DNA of 38,578 nucleotides from Chromohalobacter beijerinckii (GCF_023061185.1 NZ_JAKGAK010000026.1:1-38578), one strand, 5' to 3'. Shown: positions 24,667 through 33,618, counted from the first letter of the stretch. A program made the numbers and translations. The notes: a model not told the origin generated them from the letters alone.

Positions 24667-25401
24667 TCAGCCGGACTGATGCGCGTCTATCGCCTCGCGC
24701 GTCAGGCGGATACCTTCTTCTTCGATGGTGATCAGCCGCTTCTTGTAGAGCCTGCCCACCGCCTGTTTGAAGGCGCTCTTGCTCACGCCCATGCGTGCCT
24801 TGATCTCGGCGGCGGGCGTCTTGTCGCCCAGCGCCACATACCCGCCATGGCAACGCAGCAGCTCCAGCACCTTGTCACCGACCACATCGAGCCCTGCCTC
24901 GCCGGGCGGTAGCATGGCCAAATCGAGGCGCCCGTCTTCGCGCACGCGCTTGATATAACCGGTCAGCCGTTGGCCGCGCCGAGGCGGATGGATGATGTCA
25001 TCGGCGTACAGCAAGCCCCAATAGCGGTGATCGACCACCGCCTTGAAGCCCAGATCGGTACGCTCGGCGATCACCAGCGCGACGCGGTCGCCGGCTGTCA
25101 TCTCCGGCGCCTCATCGGCCAGGAAGCGATCCAGACGCATCGACGCCACCGGCCGTCCTTGAGCGTCTTCGTACAACATAACCAGCACCCGCTTGCCGAC
25201 CTCGGGACGAAAACGCTGCTCGGCGAACGGCAGCAACACATCCTTCGGCTGACCCCAATCGAGAAAAGCCCCGGTGGTATTGACCGCCACCACCTTGAGA
25301 TACGCCACCTCACCGATACGCGCCAGGGGTGGGCGCGTCGAACTCGACGCACGCCGGCCGGGAGCGGAGGAACGCGGGGCGGGATCTGGGGAACGGGACA
25401 T
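24667..25401 (-). CDS. CvfB/YitL-like S1 RNA-binding protein
   Basis: A protein of about 244 residues with several S1-like OB folds and a C-terminal winged helix. The first S1-like unit begins ARIGEVAYLKVVAVNTTGAFLDWG and contains DVLLPFAEQ. A second covers GDRVALVIAERTDLGFKAVVDHRYWGLLYADDI. The C-terminal part, ALGDKTPAAEIKARMGVSKSAFKQAVGRLYKKRLI, is the CvfB winged helix. CvfB-type proteins bind RNA and affect virulence genes in Staphylococcus; the role in gammaproteobacteria is unknown. The start is uncertain: ATG 25401 gives the best fit, ATG 25434 would add 11 residues, and neither has a strong ribosome-binding site. It is 78 bases upstream of gshB on the same strand. Confidence 0.82.
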   Translation of the reverse strand: MSRSPDPAPRSSAPGRRASSSTRPPLARIGEVAYLKVVAVNTTGAFLDWGQPKDVLLPFAEQRFRPEVGKRVLVMLYEDAQGRPVASMRLDRFLADEAPEMTAGDRVALVIAERTDLGFKAVVDHRYWGLLYADDIIHPPRRGQRLTGYIKRVREDGRLDLAMLPPGEAGLDVVGDKVLELLRCHGGYVALGDKTPAAEIKARMGVSKSAFKQAVGRLYKKRLITIEEEGIRLTREAIDAHQSG

Positions 25402-25689
25402 GATGGCGACCACTGACGAGAGATATGTCCTCATTATGACGCCGCCCGGCAATGCGAGCAAAGGGCGTTGTAGGGAGCGGCATCGACAACTGCCGGCAGG
25501 CGATGACGTACAGGACCGCCCCACCGCGCGCCGTCGTCTGACTAGTGACGGTTCACACCGGCACATCGGCTGCAAACGTTTACCGGGATGCCGACCGCAA
25601 CTGCTACGGCGACGTATCTGGATTCGATGGAGAGCGGATCACGCCACCGCCGATTCCGTGGAAGATGGCAACCCATTGAGTCGCAGCAC

Positions 25690-26418
25690 TCACCCCAAAT
25701 CGCCGAAGTGATGCTGGAGCAGCGTAAGGGCGACGACGGGGGCGGTCTCGGTACGCAGGATGCGGGGGCCGAGGGTGAGAGCGGTGAAGTCGGCGGCGTG
25801 GGCGGCGTCGACTTCGTTGGGCGATAGTCCGCCTTCGGGGCCGACGAGCAGTGCGACGCGCGTGACGTCGCTGGCGTGTTGCCAGGCAGTGTCGGTGGAA
25901 GGATGCAGGACGAGGCGCAGCGTTTCGTCACGCGTTGCGAGCCAGGCGTCGAGCGTTTGCGGGGGATGCACGGTGGGCACGCGGCTGCGTCCGCATTGCT
26001 CGCAGGCGCTGACCGCGACGGCCTGCCAGTGGGCGAGCTTCTTGGCTTCGCGCTCACCCTTGAGGCGCACGTCGCCGTGCTCGGTGTAGAGCGGGGTGAT
26101 GGCCGCGACGCCAAGCTCGGTGGCCTTCTGGATCGCGTAGTCCATGCGATCGCCCTTGGAGATCGCCTGGCCCAGGTGCACCGCCAGCGGCGACTCGGCG
26201 CCACTCTCGGTCACGGCGGTGACCCGCACGCGTACCTCGCGACGCCCCACACTGACGATCTCGGCCTCGGCTTCATGGCCCTCGCCATCGAACAGGCGCA
26301 ATGCCGCGCCTTCACGCAGACGTAGCGCGCCCGCTACATGGCGCGAGGCACCTTCAGGCAGGGTGATTTCCGCTGCGGCGACCAACGTGGCCGCCACATG
26401 AATGCGCGGTCCGGCCAT
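25690..26418 (-). CDS. rsmE: 16S rRNA m3U1498 methyltransferase RsmE
   Basis: A 242-residue SPOUT-class methyltransferase that methylates U1498 of 16S rRNA. It has an N-terminal PUA-like domain (ASRHVAGALRLREGAALRLFDGEG). The SAM-binding trefoil-knot half contains KGDRMDYAIQKATELGVAAITPL, then SACEQCGRS, LLVGPEGGLSPNEVD and LGPRILRTETAPVVAL, the last two being the knot signatures. ATG 26418 lies 3 bases after the secB stop, so translation is probably coupled; no separate ribosome-binding site is obvious. Confidence 0.93.
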   Translation of the reverse strand: MAGPRIHVAATLVAAAEITLPEGASRHVAGALRLREGAALRLFDGEGHEAEAEIVSVGRREVRVRVTAVTESGAESPLAVHLGQAISKGDRMDYAIQKATELGVAAITPLYTEHGDVRLKGEREAKKLAHWQAVAVSACEQCGRSRVPTVHPPQTLDAWLATRDETLRLVLHPSTDTAWQHASDVTRVALLVGPEGGLSPNEVDAAHAADFTALTLGPRILRTETAPVVALTLLQHHFGDLG

Positions 26419-26421
26419 CGC

Positions 26422-26916
26422 TTACTGCACGTTCTCGGCGGCTTCGCTTTCGCGCTTCTTCTTCTGCGCGTACATCGCCTCGAAGTTGACCGGTGACAGC
26501 ATCAGCGGCGGGAAGCTGCCGCGATTGACCAGGTTGTCGATGCACTCGCGCGCATAGGGGAACAGCATATTGGGGCAAAACGCGCCCAGGGTGTGGTCGA
26601 GCTGATCGTCGCTCAAGCCGGCGATGCGGAACAGACCGGCCTGCTCCACCTCGACGAGAAACGCCGTGGCGCCGTCTTCGTTGTTGGTGACCTGCGCCGT
26701 CACCTTGACCACGACCTCGTAGAGGTTTTCACCGACCTGTTCGCTGGTGGTGTTGAGATCGAGCCCCACCTTGGGCTTGAACGCGTTCTGGAACACGCTC
26801 GGCGCATTGGGCGACTCGAAGGAGACATCCTTGACGTAAATACGCTGCATGGAAAATTGCAGCTGGTTCTGCGTGTCGTTGCCACCTTGAGCGGCCTGAT
26901 TGTTGTCTTCCGCCAT
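26422..26916 (-). CDS. secB: Protein-export chaperone SecB
   Basis: A 164-residue SecB, the tetrameric chaperone that hands unfolded precursors to SecA. Family features are FSMQRIYVKDVSFESPNAP near 25, LDLNTTSEQVGENLYEVVVKVTAQ near 55, VEQAGLFRI near 90, and the ILFPYARECIDNLVNRGSFPPL-type segment (here MLFPYARECIDNLV). The start has AAGGAAG upstream. The order yibN-secB is as in other gammaproteobacteria, but grxC, often between them, is absent; only 71 bases separate the two. Confidence 0.95.
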   Translation of the reverse strand: MAEDNNQAAQGGNDTQNQLQFSMQRIYVKDVSFESPNAPSVFQNAFKPKVGLDLNTTSEQVGENLYEVVVKVTAQVTNNEDGATAFLVEVEQAGLFRIAGLSDDQLDHTLGAFCPNMLFPYARECIDNLVNRGSFPPLMLSPVNFEAMYAQKKKRESEAAENVQ

Positions 26917-26987
26917 GTTGCACTTCCTTTGACTTATCTATGCATGAGACGCGGGGCCCGGCGTGCGCCGCCCCGCCAGTGTATCGC

Positions 26988-27407
26988 TTACTTGCGGACC
27001 ACCGGCAACTCATCGGACTGCCACTGGGTCATACCGCCCTTGAGCTTGGCCGCGCGGGTGAAGCCAGCCTGGGTCAACTGCCCCACGGCAGCGCCGGAGT
27101 GCTGGCCGTGCTGGCATACCACCACCACCGGCTTTTCCTTGTAGTCCTCGAGCTCTTTGAGGCGATCGCCCAAACGGCCCTTGGGAATATTGCGGGCACC
27201 GGCGATATGCCCCGCCTTGAAGTCCTTGACCTCGCGAATATCCAGAAACAGCCCCTCCTCGCGATTGATCAGCGAGGTGGCTTCGGACGGCGAGACGCCG
27301 CTGTTCGAGCCTTTCAGCTCGTAGGCGATCCATGCCACCAGTACCACCAGAAAAGCGCCTGACAGTAGCAGGTGGTTTTGCACGAATTCGAATAACTGAT
27401 CGATCAT
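26988..27407 (-). CDS. YibN-like membrane-anchored rhodanese
   Basis: A 139-residue single rhodanese domain with an N-terminal membrane anchor (about residues 12-29). The active-site loop contains Cys98 in VVVCQHGQHSGAA, and the domain shows DIREVKDFKAGHI and ARNIPKGRL. Persulfide transfer is the family chemistry; YibN is linked to secB by neighbourhood and more recently to membrane-protein biogenesis. ATG 27407 is chosen because the N-terminal MIDQLFEFVQNH matches the YibN type, although the ribosome-binding site is weak; the frame stays open to 27521. It is divergent from gpmI. Confidence 0.87.
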   Translation of the reverse strand: MIDQLFEFVQNHLLLSGAFLVVLVAWIAYELKGSNSGVSPSEATSLINREEGLFLDIREVKDFKAGHIAGARNIPKGRLGDRLKELEDYKEKPVVVVCQHGQHSGAAVGQLTQAGFTRAAKLKGGMTQWQSDELPVVRK

Positions 27408-27485
27408 GGGTGCGGATAACTCTCGTTGTGTGTCTGTCGGCGTCGTGTGCGCTCGGCGAACGCCGCATGCCCCGGCGGGCGCCTT

Positions 27486-27491
27486 AGTATA
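27486..27491 (-). promoter_or_regulatory. Possible -10 box for the yibN-secB operon
   Basis: TATACT on the minus strand, directly preceded by TG, lies about 79 bases before the yibN start. The -35 region is weak. Confidence 0.35.
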
Positions 27492-27529
27492 CATGAGCCA
27501 TGCGCGAGCGTCCGGCCCCACCGACGCGG

Positions 27530-27558
27530 CTGACGCTCTGTCGTGACTGCGTTATGAT
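27530..27558 (+). promoter_or_regulatory. Sigma70 promoter for gpmI
   Basis: CTGACG (27530-27535) and TATGAT (27553-27558) are separated by 17 bases. They lie 108 bases before the gpmI start and match the sigma70 consensus in spacing and in four and five of six positions. Confidence 0.6.
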
Positions 27559-27665
27559 GCCGCAAGGAGACGTGAGTCGCGAACCCCGCAGCGGCACTGC
27601 CGCTTCATGGGGTCATCGGCTAGATGCGCCGATGCGACGCCCATCAGATTCCCGCGAGGCATGTT

Positions 27666-29243
27666 ATGGCAGATACCCACACCCAGCGTCCCCGGCCCGT
27701 TGCGCTGTTGATCCTCGATGGCTACGGCCAGAACGATGACACCAAGTACAACGCCGTCTACAGCGCCAAGACGCCGGTCATGGACGCGCTGAAACAACGC
27801 TACCCCTCCGCCTTGCTGCACACCGATGGCAAGTACGTCGGGCTGCCCGACGGCCAGATGGGCAACTCCGAAGTCGGCCACATGAACCTCGGCGCCGGAC
27901 GTATCGTCTATCAGGACTTCACGCGTATCACCAAGGCCATTGAAGACGGTGAACTGGCCTCCAACACCGCGCTGACGGCGCCCATCGACGCCGCTGTGGC
28001 CGCCGGTCGCGCCGTGCATCTACTCGGTTTGCTCTCGCCAGGCGGCGTACACAGCCACGAGGATCACATCCTCGCCGTGGCTGCGCTGGCCGCCGAACGT
28101 GGCGCCAAGCACGTCTATCTGCATGCCTTCCTCGACGGTCGCGATACCGCGCCCAAGAGCGCCCGCCCCTCGCTGGAACGTGCCAATGCACGGCTCGCCG
28201 AGCTGTTCGGTGCCGATAACGCCTACGTCGCTTCGATCGTCGGCCGTTACTACGCCATGGACCGCGACAATCGCTGGGACCGTGTCGAGCAAGCCTATCG
28301 CGTCATCGTCGAGGGTGAAGGCAAGCAGGTCGCCACCAGTGCCGAGGCCGGGCTGGACGCCGCCTACGAACGTGACGAAACCGACGAATTCGTCGCCGCC
28401 ACCAGCATCCGCCCGCAAGGCGAGCCGGTGCGCATGGCCGACGGCGACGCCGCGCTGTTCCTGAACTTCCGCGCCGACCGCGCCCGCGAGCTGACCCGCG
28501 CCTTCGCCGAGGACGACTTCAGCGGCTTTACTCGCCAGGCACGGCCCAAGCTGGCTCACGAAGGGCTGGTGATGCTCACCGAGTACGCCGCGAACATTCC
28601 GGCGCCGGTGGCCTTTCCGCCCACCGACCTGGTCAACACCTTGGGCGAGACCGTCGCCAAGCGCGGGCTGAAGCAGCTACGCATCGCCGAGACCGAGAAG
28701 TACGCCCACGTCACCTTCTTCTTCTCCGGCGGCCGCGAAGACGAGTTCGACGGCGAGACTCGCGAACTGATTCCCTCGCCGCAGGACGTCAAGACGTACG
28801 ACGAGAAGCCGGAGATGAGCGCTTACGAGCTTACCGACAAGCTGGTCGCGGCCATTGATGCCGGCACGTACGATCTGGTGGTGTGCAACTACGCCAACGG
28901 CGACATGGTCGGCCACAGCGGCGACTTCGATGCCGCGGTCAAGGCCATCGAGGCGGTGGATATCTGCCTGGGCCGGGTGATCGACGCCATCGAGCGTGCC
29001 GGCGGCGAGTGTCTGGTCACCGCCGATCACGGCAATGCCGAGCAGATGGTGCATCCCGAGACCGGCAACCCGCAAACAGCGCACACTACCTTTCAGGTGC
29101 CGCTGGTCTATGTCACGCCACGCGCCGGCGCCACGCTGGCGGATGACGGCAGCCTGTGCGATTTGGCCCCGACCCTGCTGACGATGATGCACGAGCCGGT
29201 GCCCGAGGAAATGACCGGCCGCGTGCTGATCGATACGCCCTGA
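27666..29243 (+). CDS. gpmI: 2,3-bisphosphoglycerate-independent phosphoglycerate mutase GpmI
   Basis: A 525-residue manganese-dependent mutase interconverting 3- and 2-phosphoglycerate. The metal-binding Asp18 is in LLILDGYGQ. The nucleophile is Ser68 in [18 protein letters not shown]. Further features are [17 protein letters not shown] near 115, [13 protein letters not shown] near 155, [13 protein letters not shown] near 350, [15 protein letters not shown] near 415 and [10 protein letters not shown] near 455. ATG 27666 is preceded by GAGG. It heads the plus-strand group gpmI-envC-ctpA, a common gammaproteobacterial order, with 29 bases to envC. Confidence 0.95.
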   Translation: MADTHTQRPRPVALLILDGYGQNDDTKYNAVYSAKTPVMDALKQRYPSALLHTDGKYVGLPDGQMGNSEVGHMNLGAGRIVYQDFTRITKAIEDGELASNTALTAPIDAAVAAGRAVHLLGLLSPGGVHSHEDHILAVAALAAERGAKHVYLHAFLDGRDTAPKSARPSLERANARLAELFGADNAYVASIVGRYYAMDRDNRWDRVEQAYRVIVEGEGKQVATSAEAGLDAAYERDETDEFVAATSIRPQGEPVRMADGDAALFLNFRADRARELTRAFAEDDFSGFTRQARPKLAHEGLVMLTEYAANIPAPVAFPPTDLVNTLGETVAKRGLKQLRIAETEKYAHVTFFFSGGREDEFDGETRELIPSPQDVKTYDEKPEMSAYELTDKLVAAIDAGTYDLVVCNYANGDMVGHSGDFDAAVKAIEAVDICLGRVIDAIERAGGECLVTADHGNAEQMVHPETGNPQTAHTTFQVPLVYVTPRAGATLADDGSLCDLAPTLLTMMHEPVPEEMTGRVLIDTP

Positions 29244-29272
29244 ACGGTGTGCGTGTATTGCGGAGTCGGCGT

Positions 29273-30442
29273 ATGACGGCGCCAACGTCTAGCAAGCGAA
29301 TCGCCATGGCCTGTGCCATGGCGATCTCGTGTGCGTGGCTTTCACTGGGCGCGCCCGGCGTCTGGGCGCAGAACTCGCCGGAGGCGGTCAAACGTCAACT
29401 CGAAGCCCTAGGCAGTGACATCGAGAACGCCGAGTCGCGCCTCGAGGGCACCCGCGATGAACGCGATAGCGCACAGAACGAATTACGCGAGGTGGAAACC
29501 GAGCTGGCCGATACCCAACAGCGGCTGACCGGCCTGCAACGCGAGCAGGATCAACTCGACCAGGAAGTCGCCGAGCTCAAGCAGCAGCGCCAGACCCTCG
29601 AGGAAGAACGCCGCCAGCAACGCGCTGCGCTGGCCACACAACTCAACGCGCTATACCGGCTCGGCCCCACGCCACAGCTCAAACTGCTGCTCAATCAGAC
29701 CGACCCCGCGCGGCTGGACCGCCTTCAGCAGTATCTCAATCATCTCAACCAGGCGCGTCAGCAACGCCTCGACGCCCTGGCCAAGCTCGAGGATCAGCTC
29801 GACGAAACGCAAAGCGCACTACAGTCACACCAAGAGCGCCTAGACGACCTCGCCAGCGAGCTCACCGAGCGTCGCGAAACGCTCAGCGATCAACGCAGCG
29901 AACGCGAAGCCATCCTCTCGAAGTACAAGGAGCGCTACACCTCCCAGCAAGCCAAGCTGGCCGCGCTCACCGATAACCGCGAGGACGCTCAGCAACTGCT
30001 CGAACGGATGCAAGCCAAGCTCGAACGCCTCGACCAACCGCCGCCCTCCACGGACATCGACCAAACCCGGGGCGAGCTACCCTGGCCGGTGCAGGGCGAC
30101 ATGCTCGCCACCTACGGCAACGGCGACGGCGTCGACCGCAACGGCATGCTCATCGGCGCCGAGGCGGGGACACCGGTCTCCGCCGTACACGCCGGCCGCG
30201 TGGTCTTTGCCAACTGGATGCGCGGTTTCGGCAACCTGTTGATCGTCGATCATGGCGACAATGTCATGACGCTCTACGCCCACCTGCAACGTTTCGATGT
30301 CGAGGTCGGCGCTCAGGTCACGCGTGGCGACACCCTCGCCGCCGTCGGCGACAGTGGCGGTCGCGACAGCCCCGCGCTGTATTTCGAAGTGCGCAAGGAT
30401 GGCGACCCCATCGACCCCAGTGACTGGATTGCCCGGCGCTGA
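29273..30442 (+). CDS. envC: Murein hydrolase activator EnvC
   Basis: A 389-residue periplasmic protein with a signal peptide (about 1-33, ending VWAQ), a long coiled coil (about 40-245, rich in Glu, Gln, Arg, Leu) and a C-terminal LytM/M23 domain. The LytM domain is catalytically dead: the usual zinc-binding HxxxD position reads NGMLIGAE, and the usual HxH reads ALYFEVR. This is the EnvC condition, in which the domain activates the amidases AmiA and AmiB at the division site rather than cutting peptidoglycan. It sits between gpmI and ctpA. GGAG lies 9 bases before ATG 29273. Confidence 0.9.
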   Translation: MTAPTSSKRIAMACAMAISCAWLSLGAPGVWAQNSPEAVKRQLEALGSDIENAESRLEGTRDERDSAQNELREVETELADTQQRLTGLQREQDQLDQEVAELKQQRQTLEEERRQQRAALATQLNALYRLGPTPQLKLLLNQTDPARLDRLQQYLNHLNQARQQRLDALAKLEDQLDETQSALQSHQERLDDLASELTERRETLSDQRSEREAILSKYKERYTSQQAKLAALTDNREDAQQLLERMQAKLERLDQPPPSTDIDQTRGELPWPVQGDMLATYGNGDGVDRNGMLIGAEAGTPVSAVHAGRVVFANWMRGFGNLLIVDHGDNVMTLYAHLQRFDVEVGAQVTRGDTLAAVGDSGGRDSPALYFEVRKDGDPIDPSDWIARR

Positions 30443-30581
30443 ACGTCCGCCGCGCTGGATTGCGCCGCCCCATAAAAGCTATGCTGGACTCTCGGCGCGC
30501 GCAGGTTAATCTTCGCGCTGCCATAGCCCTGCCCTTGAGGCCGACCGACACCAGTCCGTTCCGCCGCGTTGTGGAGACAGC

Positions 30582-31910
30582 ATGACCGCAAGCCAACCTC
30601 GTTCCCCGCGTCTCATCGTTCGTCACTTGCTAGCAATGGGCATGGCCCTGGTGATCGGTGCGCTAACCCTGCCGCTGCCGGCGTACGCCCAGCAAAACGC
30701 TCAGCCGCCGGCCGACAATGACGCTCTTCCTGTGGAAGACGTGCAGACCTTCGCCGAGGTCTTCGAGCGCATCAAGCGCACCTATGTCGACGAAGTCGAC
30801 GATACGACCCTGATGCGCAACGCCATTCGCGGCATGCTCGGCGAGCTCGACCCGCACTCCGCCTACCTCGACAAGGACGACTTCGAAGCGCTGCGCGAAA
30901 CCACCGAGGGCGAATTCAGCGGCGTCGGCATCGAAGTCGGTATGCAAGAGGGTCAGTTGACGATCATCGCGCCTCTCGACGATACCCCCGCCGCGCGCGC
31001 CGGGCTCCAGGCGCAGGACCGCATCCTGCGCATCGACGACACGCCCACCGAGAGCATGTCGCTGCAGGAAGCCGTGGACATGATGCGCGGCGACGAAGGT
31101 GAGGATATCCGCCTGACCATCATGCGCGAGGGCGAGGATGCGCCGCGCAACGTCACCCTGACGCGCGAGACCATCCAGACCGAGAGCGTCAAACACGAGC
31201 TACTAGCGCCGGGCTATGGCTACCTGCGCATCAGCCAGTTCCAGAATCGCACCGGTGAGCAGGCCCGCGATGCCATCGCCTCACTGCGTGACGAAGGCGA
31301 GCTCAAGGGGCTGGTGCTCGATCTGCGCAACAACCCCGGCGGTGTGCTCGACAGTGCCGTCGACGTCGCCGACCTGTTCCTCGACAGCGGCTTGATCGTC
31401 TACACCGAAGGTCGCCTGCCGGACAGCGACATGCGCTTCTCGGCCTCTACCCAGACCAGTGCCCCGGACGTGCCCATGGTGGTACTGATCAACGGCGGCA
31501 GTGCCTCGGCAGCTGAGATCGTCGCCGGCGCGCTGCAGGACCAGCAACGCGCCGTGCTGATGGGCACCGAAAGCTTCGGCAAAGGCTCCGTCCAACAGGT
31601 GCTACCGCTGAACAACGGCGATGGCCTGAAGCTGACCACCGCGCTCTACTACACACCGGATGGCCGCTCGATCCAGGCTCAAGGCATCGAGCCGGATGTC
31701 GACGTGGTGCGTGGCCGTCTCGAAGTCGCCGAAGGCAGCGGCCTCAACATCCGCGAGGCGGATCTCGAGAACCACCTGCGCAACATCAACGGCGACACCG
31801 AACGCACCGAGCGCGAAGCCTCACTCGCCGAAAGCGACTACCAGCTCGGCGAAGCCCTCAACCTACTCAGGGCCCTCAACGTTCTGCCGCGTGCGCAGGG
31901 CAGCAACTAA
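30582..31910 (+). CDS. ctpA: Carboxyl-terminal processing protease CtpA (S41)
   Basis: A 442-residue periplasmic tail-specific protease. It has a signal peptide ending near AYAQQ (about 37), a PDZ domain (about 95-185, GVGIEVGMQEGQ and DDTPAARAGLQ) and an S41 catalytic domain. The catalytic Ser309 is in NGGSASAAEIVAGALQD and the general-base Lys334 in ESFGKGSVQQ. The first strands carry GYLRISQF and LVLDLRNNPGG. Such proteases trim periplasmic proteins and regulate cell-wall hydrolases, which fits its place after envC. GGAG lies 6 bases before ATG 30582. A strong terminator follows 24 bases after the stop. Confidence 0.92.
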   Translation: MTASQPRSPRLIVRHLLAMGMALVIGALTLPLPAYAQQNAQPPADNDALPVEDVQTFAEVFERIKRTYVDEVDDTTLMRNAIRGMLGELDPHSAYLDKDDFEALRETTEGEFSGVGIEVGMQEGQLTIIAPLDDTPAARAGLQAQDRILRIDDTPTESMSLQEAVDMMRGDEGEDIRLTIMREGEDAPRNVTLTRETIQTESVKHELLAPGYGYLRISQFQNRTGEQARDAIASLRDEGELKGLVLDLRNNPGGVLDSAVDVADLFLDSGLIVYTEGRLPDSDMRFSASTQTSAPDVPMVVLINGGSASAAEIVAGALQDQQRAVLMGTESFGKGSVQQVLPLNNGDGLKLTTALYYTPDGRSIQAQGIEPDVDVVRGRLEVAEGSGLNIREADLENHLRNINGDTERTEREASLAESDYQLGEALNLLRALNVLPRAQGSN

Positions 31911-31924
31911 CACTCCATCCGCGC

Positions 31925-31945
31925 CCTGAAACGCAAACGCCCCCG
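31925..31945 (+). repeat. 21-bp direct repeat, copy 1 (5' arm of ctpA terminator)
   Basis: CCTGAAACGCAAACGCCCCC followed by G is identical to 32794-32814, on the other side of the alpha/beta hydrolase gene. Each copy forms the left flank and left arm of a terminator. Confidence 0.8.
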
Positions 31946-31975
31946 TGCTGTTTGAACTGCACGGGGGCGTTTTCT
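31935..31975 (+). terminator. Intrinsic terminator after ctpA
   Basis: Fourteen-base perfect arms (31935-31948 and 31959-31972) with a 10-base loop, ending in a T-rich stretch (TTTTCTTC). Confidence 0.85.
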
Positions 31976-32034
31976 TCGGGAGGCCTTACGCCAGCATCCC
32001 AAAAGGTAAACAGGACAGTCAGGAACATTCTCGC

Positions 32035-32754
32035 ATGAACACTTATCTACTCGTACATGGCGCGTGGCACGGCGCTTGGTGCTGGCATAAAGTCATTCCG
32101 GGCCTGGAAAAAGCAGGGCAGCGCGTCATTGCACCCGACTTGCCCAGCCTTGGTGCCGACAAGACCCCCGCCTCAGAGATCGGTCTCTATACATGGGTCG
32201 ACCATATTTGCGAACAGCTAGACCGCTTGGACGAGCCGGTGATTCTGGTAGGTCATAGTCGGGGAGGCATCGTCATTAGTCAGGTGGCTGAAAAGCGGCC
32301 TGACAAAATCAAGTCGCTCGTCTACTTATCGGCCTTCATGGTCCCCAACGGCGAGTCTTTAAAAAGCACCGCCAACTTGCCGGTCAACTCAGACTCCATC
32401 GCTTCACCCAATATGGAAATCGATGCGGAGGCGGGCCAGGTAACCATCAAGGATGAATTGATCAAGGACGCGTTTTACCACCTCTGCTCTGAGGAGGATG
32501 TCGCGCTCGCTCGATCCCTGCTGCAACCAGAGGCGTTGGCACCGCTGATGACAAAGGTGGCCATCACTGAGAAAAACTTTGGAAGCGTTCCTCGGGTTTA
32601 TATCGAGCTTCTCCAAGACAAGGCCGTCACATTGCCCTTGCAGCGATATTTCCAGCAGCAACTGCCATGTGACCGCATCATCACCATAGACAGCGATCAT
32701 TCACCGTTTTTCTGCCGCCCCCAGGAAGTTATCGACGCGCTTCTGAGCCTATGA
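32035..32754 (+). CDS. Alpha/beta hydrolase, small esterase/hydroxynitrile-lyase-like
   Basis: A 239-residue alpha/beta hydrolase of the short plant-esterase/hydroxynitrile-lyase-like group (TYLLVHGAWHGAWCW at the start). The nucleophile is Ser75 in LVGHSRGG, the candidate acid Asp195 and the catalytic His222 in DSDHSPFF. The substrate is unknown; small ester hydrolysis is a reasonable guess. The gene uses visibly more A/T-ending codons than its neighbours and lies between two homologous terminators carrying an identical 21-bp repeat, suggesting insertion by recombination. AGGAAC lies about 10 bases before ATG 32035. It is not part of the envC-ctpA operon, which terminates upstream. Confidence 0.85.
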   Translation: MNTYLLVHGAWHGAWCWHKVIPGLEKAGQRVIAPDLPSLGADKTPASEIGLYTWVDHICEQLDRLDEPVILVGHSRGGIVISQVAEKRPDKIKSLVYLSAFMVPNGESLKSTANLPVNSDSIASPNMEIDAEAGQVTIKDELIKDAFYHLCSEEDVALARSLLQPEALAPLMTKVAITEKNFGSVPRVYIELLQDKAVTLPLQRYFQQQLPCDRIITIDSDHSPFFCRPQEVIDALLSL

Positions 32755-32793
32755 GCGGAACGGCTCGCCTTCTGCCGCACGCACACTGCCGCG

Positions 32794-32814
32794 CCTGAAA
32801 CGCAAACGCCCCCG
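32794..32814 (+). repeat. 21-bp direct repeat, copy 2
   Basis: Identical to 31925-31945, 869 bases downstream; it begins the terminator after the hydrolase gene. Confidence 0.8.
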
Positions 32815-32854
32815 CGCCGTGATTTGAAGTAAACGGCGCGGAGGCGTTTTGTTT
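32804..32854 (+). terminator. Intrinsic terminator after the alpha/beta hydrolase
   Basis: Seventeen-base arms with one mismatch (32804-32820 and 32833-32849), a 12-base loop containing TTTGAA as in the upstream copy, and a trailing TTTTGTTT. Confidence 0.82.
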
Positions 32855-32871
32855 AGGGTCTTCCTTGCACA

Positions 32872-32891
32872 TGTAAAGTGACCGTTTTACA
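32872..32891. promoter_or_regulatory. TetR operator upstream of its own gene
   Basis: The 20-bp site TGTAAAGTGACCGTTTTACA has matching outer arms (TGTAAA/TTTACA) and shares CGTTTTACA with the site before the MFS gene. It lies 9 bases upstream of the TetR start, fitting autorepression. Confidence 0.6.
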
Positions 32892-32899
32892 CTGCCTGC

Positions 32900-33427
32900 A
32901 TGGACATACGTACACGCTTGCTCGAGACCGCCGAGCAACTCTTCGAACGACACGGCTTCGCCGCCACCGGCATGGACCGGCTGACGAGCGCTGCGGGCAT
33001 CTCGAGCCGCACGCTCTACAAGCACGTCGGCAACAAGAACGGCCTGATCGCCGCCGTCCTGAACGAGCGCGACCGCCGCTTCCATCGGCTGGTGGAGGCC
33101 GACAGCATCGACGCCTTGTTCGCCGCGCTGGAAACCTGGTTCGGCCAGGCTGGCGCCCGGGGTTGCCTGTTTCTGCGCGCCTGGGGGGAAACCGGCGGCG
33201 GCGTGCCCGAAATCGCCGAGGCGATGGAGCGGCACAAGCAGCGCCTGCGGGAGCGGATCGACGCCATCGTCCTCGCGGAGATCGGCCGGCACGACGACGA
33301 CCTCGTCGAGGCGATTCAATTGCTGTTCGAAGGCGCGACCCACGCGGCGACGTATCGCGGCGAGGCCGCCGCCGATGCCGCTCGCCGCGCGGCGCACCGC
33401 CTGGCCGGTCTCGCGCGGATCGCGTAA
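32900..33427 (+). CDS. TetR-family transcriptional regulator
   Basis: A 175-residue TetR-family protein. The N-terminal helix-turn-helix contains LFERHGFAATGMDRLTSAAGISSRTLYKHVGNKNGLIAAVL (about residues 15-55). The C-terminal domain is short for the family. No clear ribosome-binding site is seen before ATG 32900 and the leader would be very short, so low or leaderless translation is possible. It is followed at about 190 bases by an MFS exporter with a matching operator. It probably represses that exporter and itself in the absence of an inducer. The inducer is unknown. Confidence 0.85.
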   Translation: MDIRTRLLETAEQLFERHGFAATGMDRLTSAAGISSRTLYKHVGNKNGLIAAVLNERDRRFHRLVEADSIDALFAALETWFGQAGARGCLFLRAWGETGGGVPEIAEAMERHKQRLRERIDAIVLAEIGRHDDDLVEAIQLLFEGATHAATYRGEAAADAARRAAHRLAGLARIA

Positions 33428-33554
33428 CGGCGGCACTCGAATCGAACGCTAGCGGCTCGCCAACCGCCACCAGCGACACCGCCGAGCGCTGACCGGACGA
33501 GCGTCATCGGGTACAGACGGCCGGCGCCTGCGCCGGGGGCTCGTTACGCCCATA

Positions 33555-33574
33555 GTGAAAACGATCGTTTTACA
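33555..33574. promoter_or_regulatory. TetR operator upstream of the MFS gene
   Basis: The 14-bp perfect palindrome AAAACGATCGTTTT (33558-33571) sits in a 20-bp site ending CGTTTTACA, identical over its right half to the site at 32872-32891. Confidence 0.65.
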
Positions 33575-33618
33575 TTCAGCAACACGATGCCGGCCACGGG
33601 CCGAGGGGAGTACACCGC

